A stretch of 64,000 nucleotides of DNA. Origin: Clostridium thermosuccinogenes (GTDB taxonomy: Bacteria; Bacillota; Clostridia; Acetivibrionales; DSM-5807). Position numbers and translations under genes: made by a program. This document shows positions 33,857-43,097 of the stretch, piece by piece (the stretch's first letter is position 1; each line of letters starts with the position of its first letter). The DNA is taken from positions 4,489,665 to 4,553,664 of the forward strand of contig NZ_CP021850.1 of NCBI RefSeq assembly GCF_002896855.1, read 5' to 3'. Below the pieces are notes generated by a model. It did not search any database, was not told where the DNA came from, and saw nothing but the letters and a program-made list of their open reading frames with translations.

Positions 33857-34366
33857 TCAATATGTGTCTACCTTTGAGGCTCCATTTGTCTTCAGAATGG
33901 AGCTTATTTGATCAACCTTGTCATCGTCGGTTCTCATGCTGAACAAAACCCGGCCTGCCTTTATGTCGCTTTCATACTGCCTGCTTCTTTCTTCAGGAAT
34001 TCCGAGATCCATAAGTCCTCCGACTATTCCTCCCGTTACAGCTCCTGAAATAAGACCTGCTATAGGTCCAGCTGCGGCCACAATACCTAAGCCCGGAATC
34101 ATCAAGCTTCCTGCTCCCAGCAGTATTCCCGCAACTCCGCCTAAAATACCTCCGGTGACAACACCATCGGATATGTTATCATTGGTGGTCTGGGTACCCA
34201 TGGTAGCCCCGGTTTTCATGCCACTGTCCAAGTTTGAACCTGTATTATTGCTGTCCTTCGCAACTATGGATATGTCATCGGTTCTAAGCCCTCTTTCCTT
34301 GATTTGCCATGCCGCATCCTCAGCTTTTTTGTAATCGGGAAAAAGTGCAACAACTGTCCTTGCCAT
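33857..34366 (-). CDS. General stress protein-like protein with glycine-zipper hydrophobic core
   Basis: The 169-residue protein starts MARTVVALFPDYKKAEDAAWQIKERGLRTDDISIVAKD, a ferredoxin-like half also seen at the start of heat- or general-stress proteins (YflT/DUF1269-like). The middle is a glycine-rich hydrophobic stretch (GGILGGVAGILLGAGSLMIPGLGIVAAAGPIAG). The end (SDIKAGRVLFSMRTDDDKVDQISSILKTNGA) repeats the fold. GGAGGGG lies 5 bp before the ATG; a TTG one codon earlier is less likely. Likely membrane-associated stress protein; exact role unknown. Monocistronic. Confidence 0.75.
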   Translation of the reverse strand: MARTVVALFPDYKKAEDAAWQIKERGLRTDDISIVAKDSNNTGSNLDSGMKTGATMGTQTTNDNISDGVVTGGILGGVAGILLGAGSLMIPGLGIVAAAGPIAGLISGAVTGGIVGGLMDLGIPEERSRQYESDIKAGRVLFSMRTDDDKVDQISSILKTNGASKVDTY

Positions 34367-34702
34367 CAAAGCCCCTCCTTCAAGATTAGTAATTTTTTAC
34401 ATGATTGATTTTGATGTATCAAAGTTAGCTTTGGTTAAATTAAATATGATTATTCATTGATTTGTTTTGGAAATATTGCCAGTCCTTGAATTTCAGCATT
34501 CTTTGAAAGCTGCGCAGCAGGAAAACAAACTTTTCCTGTCACCGGACTACTTTTAGGCATGAAAAGGCGTATCGGCAAACCTATACATATGTATGGCACA
34601 TCGTAAACAATATTTAATATACTTAGACGGGATTTCATTATATAATATTAATTGAATATGATGGCTATTCGGTTTACACTATTAAATCTGGGAGAAATGG
34701 TG
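34367..34702. other. Divergent intergenic region
   Basis: 336 bp between the stress-protein gene (minus) and the SLH gene (plus), expected to hold both promoters. I see no other gene, repeat or RNA. Confidence 0.35.
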
Positions 34703-35272
34703 ATGAAGTACAGATATTTGTCAAAAGTGCTTATTTCTTTTATGTTGATTTTTTCACTGATGTTTACATATGTGTCCGCTTCCTCTGATGTGGATATACA
34801 AAACGATCGTGCCAAAGCTTTGCATTCCCTGGGGATTCTCAAGGGATATCCTGACGGAAGCCTCGGCCTCGGAGACAAAATTAAACGCTCTGAGTTTTTC
34901 ACCATGGTGGTGAGAATCCTGGGCCTTGAAAATTCCGACGTAAGTGGTGGGGAACTGCCCTTCAAAGATATCGACAAGTCCCACTGGGCATATAACAATA
35001 TAAAAATAGCATATAAGCATGGCCTCATAGCCGGAAACCCGGATGGTACCATAGCCCCCAACAATTATATAACATATCCGGAGGTTTTGACCGTACTGGT
35101 AAGGGCTTTGGGGTATGAAGAGCCTAAAGAAGGAAAATGGCCGGACAGGATTATAAACCTTTCCGGAAATCTCGGAATGACCAAGGATGTCAATATTCCG
35201 GCAAATAAGCAGGTAACCCGTGGGGAAGCTTCCGTTATCATTTACAATACTTTGACGGTAAATTTCAAGTAG
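34703..35272 (+). CDS. S-layer homology (SLH) domain protein
   Basis: The 189-residue exported protein has a signal peptide (MKYRYLSKVLISFMLIFSLMFTYVSA) and then SLH repeats: RAKALHSLGILKGYPDGSLGLGDKIKRSEFF, then DIDKSHWAYNNIKIAYKHGLIAGNPDGTIAPNNYITYPEVL. A third, partial one ends 'NKQVTRGEASVIIYNTL'. SLH domains bind pyruvylated secondary cell-wall polysaccharide. The protein is almost nothing but SLH repeats, so it may be an anchor or a cell-wall plug with no extra domain. GGGAG lies 8 bp before the ATG at 34703; in-frame starts upstream are weaker. A strong terminator follows. Confidence 0.9.
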   Translation: MKYRYLSKVLISFMLIFSLMFTYVSASSDVDIQNDRAKALHSLGILKGYPDGSLGLGDKIKRSEFFTMVVRILGLENSDVSGGELPFKDIDKSHWAYNNIKIAYKHGLIAGNPDGTIAPNNYITYPEVLTVLVRALGYEEPKEGKWPDRIINLSGNLGMTKDVNIPANKQVTRGEASVIIYNTLTVNFK

Positions 35273-35353
35273 AAACTTATATAGACGACTAATAATGGAG
35301 TAATTTTTGATTATTTCAAAACCATTGAGCCAGTTTGTTATTGCTTATGTATG

Positions 35354-35381
35354 AAGATACTCGCTTTTGAGTATCTTTTTT
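35354..35381 (+). terminator. Terminator of SLH gene
   Basis: Arms AAGATACTC/GAGTATCTT with a GCTTTT loop, followed by TTTTT. Confidence 0.9.
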
Positions 35382-35583
35382 ATGTGCAATTCCTTACATA
35401 CATATTTCTTTTTATCCTGCGCCTTCCGACGCTTGTGCTATTACTGACATTTTAGAATTTCCTTCGGTCTAAAAGTTAATAATTATAAATAGTTTATTTT
35501 CATATCATAAATACACTGTTAATATTTATATGAGATAATATTAGCAATCTGATTTGATAAATTACAACTGAAAGGTAGACTCT

Positions 35584-36987
35584 ATGATACAGAATGAGCA
35601 AAAATTTAAAATGATATATACCATATCCGTCTTTATGATTTTATCAGCTTTGAATAATGCTGTAATAGGTCTTTTTCCTCCGCTTTTCTCTTCCATAGCC
35701 GAAGATTTGAATGCCCATATATCAAGTCTTGGCCTGGTATCATCCATAAATTTATTTGTGACTTCAGCTTCATCGGTGGTATGGGCATACCTCGCCGACA
35801 AGGGAAAAAGAAAAAAACTCATAATTACCGGTTCTCTCATATGGGCAGTTTCTGTTTTTCTGACGGCATACAGCAAAAATTATATCCAGCTTGCCATGTT
35901 TCAGGTTCTAACAGGCATAGGCCTTGGATGTGTAGGATCCATCGGTTTCAGCATACTTACCGATTCTATACCAAAGCAGTACAGGGGTATGCTGATGAGC
36001 TTTTGGGGAGGTGCCCAGGGATTCGGAATAACCTCCGGCGGGATGATGGCATCCTTGATTTCCGCATCCTATGGATGGAGGGTACCCTTCATAGTCCTGG
36101 CAGCGCTGGGAAGCGTGTTGATCATTTTGTATTTCTTTATAAAAGAACCCGAAAAAGGGGCTGCAGAGCCGGAATTAAAAGCCCTGACCTCTAAAGGTTA
36201 TGGGTATGACTACACCATTGAGCTAAGCCAAATACATGATATTGTAAATAAAAAAAGCAATATGTGGCTTATATGGCAGGGTTTTTTCGTGAATATCTCT
36301 GCCGGTACCCTCATATGGCTGCCAACCCTATATATTTCTAAAATTACCGCTTTAGGCTACAGCAGCTCTACTGCGATCATCGCTTCAGGTTATCTCTACT
36401 CACTGCTTCAGGCAGGAGGTTCAATGTCGGCATATTTCGGTTACCTGGGAGACAGGGCACAAAAGCGCAGTCTAAGAGGCCGTGCTTTTTTGACCTCCTT
36501 ATTAATTTTTGCCGCCTTTCCTTTATATGTGTCCATGATTATAATACCTATAAAAAAACTGTCCATGCCGGATAGCGGTCACCCTATATCGATTCTTTCA
36601 GGCCTTTTTGTTGATTTAATTACCAACCCGCAGATGATTCTAATGCTTATATTGGCTCTGGCCGCCAGTGCAGTCCAATCGGCCAATTCACCCAATTGGC
36701 TTGCTCTTATCACCGATGTCAACTTACCCGAGCACAGGGCAACAGCTTTCAGCATAGCAAATCTGGTCAGCGGCATCGGCCGGTCCTTGGGCAACGGATT
36801 AATGGGACTTATATTGAAAATCATTCCCGAAAGCATACCTGAACCAACGAATTATGTCATAGCCCTCTCCCTTTTTCAGGTGTTTTTGCTTCCGGCCGGA
36901 TCATGTTACCTTGCTTTGTGCAAAACCAGCAAAAAAGATATTCTTTCAGCTAGATCCCTTATGAAAAAAAGAGCAATAAAAAAATGA
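35584..36987 (+). CDS. Major facilitator superfamily transporter
   Basis: The 467-residue protein has about 12 membrane segments. The loop 2-3 motif appears as 'WAYLADKGKRKKLIITGSLIW' (the MFS GxLaDrxGrkxxl type). The segment FQVLTGIGLGCVGSIGFSILTDSIPKQYRGMLMSFWG is typical of drug or sugar-phosphate MFS members. It has a long central cytoplasmic loop around residues 195-225. Substrate cannot be assigned. AAAGGTAG precedes the ATG by about 7 bp. The hairpin ATGCCATAAATGGCAT begins at the stop but lacks a T run. The repeat array lies downstream. Confidence 0.88.
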   Translation: MIQNEQKFKMIYTISVFMILSALNNAVIGLFPPLFSSIAEDLNAHISSLGLVSSINLFVTSASSVVWAYLADKGKRKKLIITGSLIWAVSVFLTAYSKNYIQLAMFQVLTGIGLGCVGSIGFSILTDSIPKQYRGMLMSFWGGAQGFGITSGGMMASLISASYGWRVPFIVLAALGSVLIILYFFIKEPEKGAAEPELKALTSKGYGYDYTIELSQIHDIVNKKSNMWLIWQGFFVNISAGTLIWLPTLYISKITALGYSSSTAIIASGYLYSLLQAGGSMSAYFGYLGDRAQKRSLRGRAFLTSLLIFAAFPLYVSMIIIPIKKLSMPDSGHPISILSGLFVDLITNPQMILMLILALAASAVQSANSPNWLALITDVNLPEHRATAFSIANLVSGIGRSLGNGLMGLILKIIPESIPEPTNYVIALSLFQVFLLPAGSCYLALCKTSKKDILSARSLMKKRAIKK

Positions 36988-37281
36988 TGCCATAAATGGC
37001 ATCAGTACAGGATCTTTTGAAGAATCCTGCTTGTCCTTATATTTCCCCTTGGCTCTATTTGGTCATTTAAAATCTTTTTATGCCTAAATCAGATCATAAG
37101 TTGAATTAAACTATTTAGGACCTATTTCGTATCACGCTCCCACTTTGATATTTTTCTTTCCATGATTAAATAGAAATAGTAGTCTTGCAGGGGTTAAAAT
37201 CTTTTCCACACCAATCATGAAAATTTTATTTTTTTATCCACATTTTTATGCAGATAACCACACTTTATAAATAAGCTCATT

Positions 37282-37312
37282 ACCATGAAAATAAGAATAT
37301 TATTTTCATGGT
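37282..37312. repeat. 31-bp near-perfect palindrome
   Basis: Arms ACCATGAAAATAA and TTATTTTCATGGT are exact 13-bp complements around a 5-base centre. No T run follows. It lies 36 bp before the tandem array, so it may be a regulator site or a structural hairpin. Confidence 0.6.
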
Positions 37313-37347
37313 CAATTGACATGAAATATGAATCTATTTTCATTATT

Positions 37348-37632
37348 GGTTGCTCTTACAAGCATGAGTGGTTGTGCTATATACTCATGAGCAGTTGCTC
37401 TGTACACTCATGAACAGCCATGCTACGCACTCATGAGTGATTGCTCTACGCATCTATGAACAGTTGTGCTATGCACTCGTGAGAGGTTGCTCTATACCTC
37501 TTTGAGCAGTTATGCTATGCACTCCAAGAGTGGTTGCTCTATGCGCTTTTTGCAGTTGTGTTATGCACTCGTCAGGGGTTGCTCTATGCACTCATGAGCA
37601 GTTACGCTACACATTCATAAGCGGATGCTCTA
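37348..37632. repeat. Degenerate tandem array, 23-bp unit, about 12.5 copies
   Basis: The array consists of units near (A/G)GTTGCTCTATGCACTCATG plus AGC, 22-24 bp each. Alternate units begin GGTTGCTC and AGTTGTGC, giving a 46-bp higher-order period. Many units contain CTCATGAG or the pair TGCTC/GAGCA spaced 11 bp, which could fold. Unit length is not a multiple of three and copies are frame-shifted, so it is not coding. There are no spacers, so it is not CRISPR. Confidence 0.88.
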
Positions 37633-37662
37633 GTGATGATACCAAAGAGGTATCACCACTAG
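37630..37662. terminator. Hairpin at the 3' end of bceB-like gene
   Basis: 14-bp arms, CTAGTGATGATACC and GGTATCACCACTAG with one mismatch, overlap the stop codon of the permease gene. There is no U tail. It is probably a 3' stabilising or weak terminator hairpin. Confidence 0.55.
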
Positions 37663-39650
37663 CTTACAATTTTATAGTAGGTCTTTGCAGTCATTGCATA
37701 CACGATAGTATAGAAAACGGCAAACACCAGGATGGTTATGACTGTACACAATGCAAACAGCGGTATATTGGTAAGATTAAATATATAAAGCAATTTAGTT
37801 ATCACCTTGAAAGCAAAAGCTATATGAATAACTGCCGCCAACAATGGAAGGAAGAAAACACTCAGCACCTGGCTACGGATGGCTTTCCAGACTTCTTCAC
37901 GGCTCATCCCCACCTTCTGCATGATTCCAAAGCGCTCCTTATCGTCATAACCTTCAGAAACCTGCTTGTAGTAGATAATCAAAACTGTCGCCATTATGAA
38001 CAGGATTCCCAGGAACAATCCAAGATAGAACAGACCTCCATACAGACTGTAGAAGCCTTCTCTTTCGGCTTCCGGGCCTTCGACATAGCCTTCTGCTCCT
38101 ATTTCCTTCATTGCTTTTCTAATTTCTCCTACAAGTTTTATCTGTACATCCCTGCTGCCACTCACATCAAAAGCATAATAATAGGATAGCTCCGGAACAT
38201 CGGTATTTTCTCCATGAAAACCTTTATATACCTGCTTTATGGCATCAACGTCCTTAACTATAAAGAAATAGCTGTTCGCTGCCATGGCAGAAAGCATCCC
38301 TTTAGTAATATCCTTAGTGTCATCGGAGGACAACCGCTCCTTGATGGATAATTCAAAATTACCGAACCTCACGGAATTTCCCGGAATATTTCCGCGATAG
38401 GAACATAATAATGCCTCACCTTCGGAAAGAGATATGTCCTTGTTTGCAATTTTATTGTATTCATCGGCGGTAATAAATACAACTATGGAAATATTATCAT
38501 ATGCATAAGAATCTTGGCTGCGGACTGAAAAAACTGCACCATCCTGGATTGCTGCAAAGCTCATAGAGCGGTATCGGACAATATCCTTCTTCTCGGCACC
38601 AAACCTGGATAACTGCTCTTCAACGGCCTGGTCCAGCTTCTGCACTTTTTCATCCGTTATATTATCAGCGTCAATAATGATATTTCTTGGATAACGGGTG
38701 CGCAGAACATCCTCAATTCCCACATACAAGGAAATAGTGGTAGAAAGCATTACGATAACCATAGTCGATAGAATGCATATGCTGGCAAGCCCTGCCGCAT
38801 TTTGCTTCATGCGGTATATCATCCCCGATACCGATATGAAATGGCTTGGCTTGTAATAATACTTCTTATTTTTGCGCAGCATCTTCAAAATTGCTATGCT
38901 ACCTGCAATAAACATCAAGTATGTTCCTATTATCACCAGGACTACAGCGATAAAGAATAAGTTTAGAGCAGCCAACGGGGTTTCCGTCGTCAGAGCAATA
39001 TAATATCCTATTCCAAGGCATATGGTACCAAGGATCGCCATCAACCATCTTGTCTTTGGCACCTTTTCCCCTACATTGCCTCCTTTTAATAATTCCACAG
39101 GTTTTGCCAGATGTACCTGGCATATGTTGTAGATGAGGTTTAGGGCAAAGATACCACCGAACAGGAGCAAGGTAGAAATAATAGCTGACAAGGGCACTTC
39201 AAACCCAAAGCCTACGTCAACGGCTATTATTTTAAGCAGCAGCAAGATCATAAGCTTGCTTAAAAGTATTCCTGTCAGTATTCCGGCTGTAATGCTTATG
39301 AGAGCGGAAAAAAGGGTTTCAAAAAACATGATCCTTGCCACATGCTTTTTTTCCATACCAAGAATATTGAAAAGTCCGAACTCTTTTTTTCTCCTTTTAA
39401 TCAAGAAACTGTTGATATAGAACAAAAATATGACTGAAAAAATACCTATTACTATCGAACCAAGGCGTAACATTATCCTCAGGCTCATACTGTCTTTTAT
39501 ATTATCGCCTATATCTCTTGCCACTGCTAAATAGCACATGTTGTAAAACATAGCTATTATACCGATAGATGTCAATATATAAGGCATGTAGGTTCTAGTG
39601 TTATTTTTTATATTAATTGTAGCAAGTTTTGGATAAAATAATTTACTCAT
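37659..39650 (-). CDS. bceB: BceB-type ABC transporter permease
   Basis: The 663-residue FtsX/MacB-like permease starts MSKLFYPKLATINIKNN. Ten membrane segments are predicted, with a large extracellular domain of about 200 residues between the seventh and eighth (starting RYPRNIIIDADNITDEKV). This BceB topology senses peptide antibiotics such as bacitracin and signals to an intramembrane-sensing kinase. The ATG overlaps the ATPase stop (ATGAGTAA), so translation is coupled. A TTG seven codons upstream is less likely. Gene order permease-ATPase-kinase-regulator on one strand gives a complete BceRS-BceAB module. The antibiotic it responds to is unknown. Confidence 0.92.
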   Translation of the reverse strand: MSKLFYPKLATINIKNNTRTYMPYILTSIGIIAMFYNMCYLAVARDIGDNIKDSMSLRIMLRLGSIVIGIFSVIFLFYINSFLIKRRKKEFGLFNILGMEKKHVARIMFFETLFSALISITAGILTGILLSKLMILLLLKIIAVDVGFGFEVPLSAIISTLLLFGGIFALNLIYNICQVHLAKPVELLKGGNVGEKVPKTRWLMAILGTICLGIGYYIALTTETPLAALNLFFIAVVLVIIGTYLMFIAGSIAILKMLRKNKKYYYKPSHFISVSGMIYRMKQNAAGLASICILSTMVIVMLSTTISLYVGIEDVLRTRYPRNIIIDADNITDEKVQKLDQAVEEQLSRFGAEKKDIVRYRSMSFAAIQDGAVFSVRSQDSYAYDNISIVVFITADEYNKIANKDISLSEGEALLCSYRGNIPGNSVRFGNFELSIKERLSSDDTKDITKGMLSAMAANSYFFIVKDVDAIKQVYKGFHGENTDVPELSYYYAFDVSGSRDVQIKLVGEIRKAMKEIGAEGYVEGPEAEREGFYSLYGGLFYLGLFLGILFIMATVLIIYYKQVSEGYDDKERFGIMQKVGMSREEVWKAIRSQVLSVFFLPLLAAVIHIAFAFKVITKLLYIFNLTNIPLFALCTVITILVFAVFYTIVYAMTAKTYYKIVS

Positions 39651-40410
39651 TTCTGGCACCGCCTGTCGCAATCATTGTCAGCGTATCAGAAATCTTCTGA
39701 TACATTTCTTCGTTGGACATGGAAGCTTTATATATCTGATGAAATACTTCCCCGTCTTTAATAAACAAAACCCTTTTTGCATGGCTTGCAGCTTTTATGC
39801 TGTGGGTTACCATAAGAATTGTCTGACCTTCATCATTAATTTCATTAAACAGCTTCAACAAACCGTCGGTAGCCCTCGAATCCAGTGCTCCTGTAGGCTC
39901 ATCGGCCAGAATAAGATGGGGATTTGTAATTATAGCCCTGGCTACGGCCGTCCTTTGCTTCTGTCCTCCGGAAACCTCATAAGGATACTTGGAAAGAATA
40001 TCGCTGATTCCAAGCTTTTTAGCAATGGGTTTAAGCCTTTCATTCATTTCATCATAGGACTTTCCTGCCAAAACCAGGGGCAAAAAGATGTTATCCTTGA
40101 TGGAAAAGGTGTCCAAAAGGTTAAAATCCTGAAACACAAAGCCCAGGTTATCCCTTCTGAAAGCCGATATTTCCTTCTCTTTGATGGATATTATATTCTT
40201 GCCGTTTAGCAGCACTTCTCCACTGGTTGGTTTATCCAAGGCGGCAAGGATATTAAGCAAAGTTGTCTTGCCCGACCCGGACTCTCCCATGATGGCAACA
40301 TATTCACCTTTATCCACCGTCAAAGACACATTGGTAAGCGCCTGGACAGGGTTTCCTCCGAACCTCGTGGTGTAGATTTTCTTTAAGTTTCTAACCTCTA
40401 AAAGTGGCAT
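39643..40410 (-). CDS. bceA: BceA-type ABC transporter ATPase
   Basis: The 255-residue ATPase belongs to the MacB/LolD/BceA class. Walker A is GESGSGKT (42-49), the signature is EVSGGQKQRTAVARA, Walker B is LILADEPTGALD, and the H-loop is MVTHS. It drives the BceB permease in removing peptide antibiotics from lipid II or undecaprenyl-phosphate intermediates. AGGAGGAG lies 6 bp before the ATG. A promoter with a predicted response-regulator operator lies 150-220 bp upstream (40556-40629). Confidence 0.94.
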   Translation of the reverse strand: MPLLEVRNLKKIYTTRFGGNPVQALTNVSLTVDKGEYVAIMGESGSGKTTLLNILAALDKPTSGEVLLNGKNIISIKEKEISAFRRDNLGFVFQDFNLLDTFSIKDNIFLPLVLAGKSYDEMNERLKPIAKKLGISDILSKYPYEVSGGQKQRTAVARAIITNPHLILADEPTGALDSRATDGLLKLFNEINDEGQTILMVTHSIKAASHAKRVLFIKDGEVFHQIYKASMSNEEMYQKISDTLTMIATGGARNE

Positions 40411-40555
40411 AATCTCCTCCTGATTTCATATAAAACTTTTATTTTATGTTCACCAATACTACTGCCGGCATAGCATCATAATGCCGGTATAGATATGCTT
40501 ACCCCATAGGGGGTAAAGCCTTTACAATGAATTAAAAATGTACTTGACATTCCCC

Positions 40556-40629
40556 ATTATAGCAAAGAAAGAAAATGCCCTGCCTTAACTTTGGCTTACA
40601 TTTTCCCTTTCATTCTTACATTTTTGTAA
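40556..40629 (-). promoter_or_regulatory. Activator-dependent promoter and operator of bceAB
   Basis: Reading the minus strand, a perfect TTACA-N4-TGTAA dyad (40616-40629) is followed by a second half-site TGTAA (40596-40600), 20 bp away on the same face. A TATAAT -10 lies at 40556-40561 with a poor -35. This resembles BceR-type regulated promoters. A GC-rich hairpin (arms CCGGCAT/ATGCCGG, about 40472-40494) lies in the leader. Confidence 0.6.
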
Positions 40630-40798
40630 TATTAAATTGCATTATTTCATATCGATGACAGGTTAGAAATGAGTTTCTTTATCAGAATATATACTGCTTT
40701 ACAGAAAGGCTTAAGAAACCTGCAATATTGCCTGAGACCGAGAATTATTCATACTTCTCCAAACACCATGCCAATAAGCTTCAAAGAGGCAGGTTTCA

Positions 40799-41806
40799 TC
40801 AGTCTGCAGCGATATTCACCGTATCCAGTCCTATTTTTACTTTGGTACCCCTGCCGACTTCCGATTCGATTGTAATAGTATGGGATAGCTTGTTCAAAAT
40901 TCGCTTGCACAGGTACAATCCTATTCCGGTAGATCTTTTGTCCATTCTTCCGTTATAGCCGGTATAACCTTTCTCAAACACCCGAGGCAGATCTTCCTCC
41001 TCAATTCCTATGCCCGTATCCTCAATAACCAGTGTAAGGGGTAATACCTCATCCATATAAATGGAGATTTCTCCTGCATTGGTATACTTCAAGGCATTGG
41101 ACAATATCTGCTCCACAACAAAAACCAGCCATTTTTCATCGGTCAGCACGCTGCAATTAATGCTTCGGTAATTAAGCTTGATCTTCTTGCGGATAAATGA
41201 TTTGGAATATTTCCTGATGGCCTGTCTTACGATATCATCCAGGGAATACCTTTTAATCATAAGATCACCGCTCATATTCTCAAGGCGCAGGTATTGAAGC
41301 ACCATCTCCACATACTGCTCAATTCTGAAAAGCTGATCCAAAAGCTCATTATTCGTATCGGAATATTCCGACTGCAAAATCAACCTCATGGCTGCGATGG
41401 GTGTTTTTATCTGGTGAGCCCATATGGTGTAATATTCCACCATTTCGTTATAGGCATCATCCTTTTCATTTATAACATCCATCCGATCTCTGTCAATTAT
41501 TTTGATAATTTCCTGATAGTCTTTTTCAATCAAATCCTTTGCTGCAGGAAACATAAAATCGGAAAGGGTGATTCCGTGCTTCAGCTTTGTAAGAGCGGCA
41601 TGTTTTTTATAGTAAAGCATAAAGCCTACAGCCTTTGTAATAAAAATAAAGCTTCCTGACAAAAGCGCTGCATAGCCTACCGCTGCCGTCGGCAAAGAAT
41701 ATAGATAAAGTATCAATAAAAATATTCCGACACATATCAGAAATATAACTATACCCGGAATATTTCGTTTTGCGTATGATTTTAAAACACCAAAAAATTC
41801 CTTCAT
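40799..41806 (-). CDS. bceS: BceS-type intramembrane-sensing histidine kinase
   Basis: The 335-residue kinase has two N-terminal membrane helices (about 16-34 and 40-60) joined by a very short loop, the mark of intramembrane-sensing kinases that detect through BceAB rather than directly. The phosphorylated His lies in YYTIWAHQIKTPIAAMRL. The ATP domain has QILSNALKYT (N box), IEDTGIGIEEEDLPRVF (G1) and RSTGIGLYL (G2). It lies between bceAB and bceR on the same strand and has no sensor domain outside. Confidence 0.93.
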   Translation of the reverse strand: MKEFFGVLKSYAKRNIPGIVIFLICVGIFLLILYLYSLPTAAVGYAALLSGSFIFITKAVGFMLYYKKHAALTKLKHGITLSDFMFPAAKDLIEKDYQEIIKIIDRDRMDVINEKDDAYNEMVEYYTIWAHQIKTPIAAMRLILQSEYSDTNNELLDQLFRIEQYVEMVLQYLRLENMSGDLMIKRYSLDDIVRQAIRKYSKSFIRKKIKLNYRSINCSVLTDEKWLVFVVEQILSNALKYTNAGEISIYMDEVLPLTLVIEDTGIGIEEEDLPRVFEKGYTGYNGRMDKRSTGIGLYLCKRILNKLSHTITIESEVGRGTKVKIGLDTVNIAAD

Positions 41807-41886
41807 AACTACCTCTTAAGTTACTACAAGGGATGTGTTTACCTTAATTCTCAGGCAAAAATCTCTCTGGTAAATAGCCTCATAAT

Positions 41887-42558
41887 CTATTCTATAATAT
41901 AACCGATGCCCTTTTTTGTCTTTATAAAATCTTCCAGTCCGGCCTCGTCCAGCTTCCTACGCAGCCTGGTAATATTCACCGTCAAAGTGTTGTCATCAAT
42001 GAAATCATCGCTTTCCCAAAGGCGCTGCATTATTTCTTCCCGAAAAACTGCTTTCCCTATATTCTCCATGAGGATCTGCATGATTTTATACTCGTTTTTG
42101 GTCAAATCGATCTTTTTGTTCTGATAAGTCATTGATGTATCACTGAGGTTCAGTACAACCCCTTTATGCTCAATTATGTTTACCTGGCCATGAAACGAAT
42201 AGGTACGCCGAATCAGAGCTCCCACCTTCGCCGTTAGTACATTCAAATCAAAAGGTTTTGTAATAAAGTCGTCCCCGCCCATATTCATGGCCATCACAAT
42301 ATTCATATTGTCGCTGGCCGATGATATAAACATGATAGGCACTTTGGATATCTTGCGTATTTCACTGCACCAGTAAAAGCCATTAAAAAACGGAAGCATG
42401 ATATCCAACAGCACCAGATGCGGATTATAACGTATAACCTGTTCCGTAATATTCTTAAAATCGCTTACATTGAAAACATCGTAATCCCATTTGCACAGAT
42501 GATCTTTCATGGCTTTTGCAATAGCGTCATCGTCTTCAATAATCATAATCTTATACAT
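41887..42558 (-). CDS. bceR: BceR-type response regulator (OmpR family)
   Basis: The 223-residue protein has a receiver domain with acidic pocket EDDD (8-11), phospho-acceptor Asp52 in LVLLDIMLP, and Lys in ITKPF. An OmpR winged helix follows (NEYKIMQILMENIGKAVFREEIMQRLWESDDFIDDNTLTVNITRLRRKLDEAG). It is co-transcribed with bceS and should activate bceAB through the TTACA/TGTAA sites upstream of bceA. GGGGTTG lies 5 bp before the ATG. Confidence 0.95.
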   Translation of the reverse strand: MYKIMIIEDDDAIAKAMKDHLCKWDYDVFNVSDFKNITEQVIRYNPHLVLLDIMLPFFNGFYWCSEIRKISKVPIMFISSASDNMNIVMAMNMGGDDFITKPFDLNVLTAKVGALIRRTYSFHGQVNIIEHKGVVLNLSDTSMTYQNKKIDLTKNEYKIMQILMENIGKAVFREEIMQRLWESDDFIDDNTLTVNITRLRRKLDEAGLEDFIKTKKGIGYIIE

Positions 42559-42829
42559 AAATACAACCCCAATAATAAACTATGTAAAGTTCATTATGCA
42601 ATCTGCTAATAGAATAATGGAATTAATGAATAACCTCTGATATGATAATTATACCACTTATTTGAAGCCTTTTTTGCACATAATTCTTCTTGATATGCAG
42701 ATTGAGCAGCATAAGTTTAAAAGGTATTCCTTAAAAATACTTTACATGACCAAGCTTTAAAGGAGATAAGTCCGTAAGGTTTTGCAACAGGACCTATGAA
42801 AAATATGATGGCATCCCAATGCCTTGTGT

Positions 42830-42877
42830 TTTTCTATTTTAATTTTCTATTTTAATTTTCTATTTTAATTTTCTATT
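42830..42877. repeat. 13-bp tandem repeat, 3.7 copies
   Basis: TTTTCTATTTTAA is repeated three full times and then partly. It lies in the 500-bp gene-free stretch upstream of bceR. It could be a slippage-prone or DNA-bending element. Confidence 0.85.
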
Positions 42878-43059
42878 CATTTTCCTATTTTATTATAAAC
42901 ATAAATAAAACAGTTTCCCTATCAATTTAGCGATGAGAATTGATACTGCTCTTTCATAAATAACATAAACCCTTAAAATCACCTGAAATTCAAAGGTTTT
43001 GTTTAAGTTATAGTCAAACTATCCATAAACTCAAATATATACGATTTCTTCTGAAATGC

Positions 43060-43089
43060 AAAAAAGCCTGATAAAAATCAGGCTTTTTT
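43060..43089 (-). terminator. Terminator of the tRNA-Ser pair
   Basis: 12-bp arms AAAAAGCCTGAT/ATCAGGCTTTTT, with a T run on the minus strand after the two tRNAs. Confidence 0.9.
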
Positions 43090-43097
43090 GATAAATT

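Noticed and set aside
37348-37632. CRISPR array
   Set aside because: Units touch each other with no spacers, differ in sequence, and no cas genes are near.
37512-38189. 225-codon plus-strand frame over the repeat array
   Set aside because: It runs through the 23-bp repeats, whose length shifts the frame, and then antisense to bceB. Not coding.
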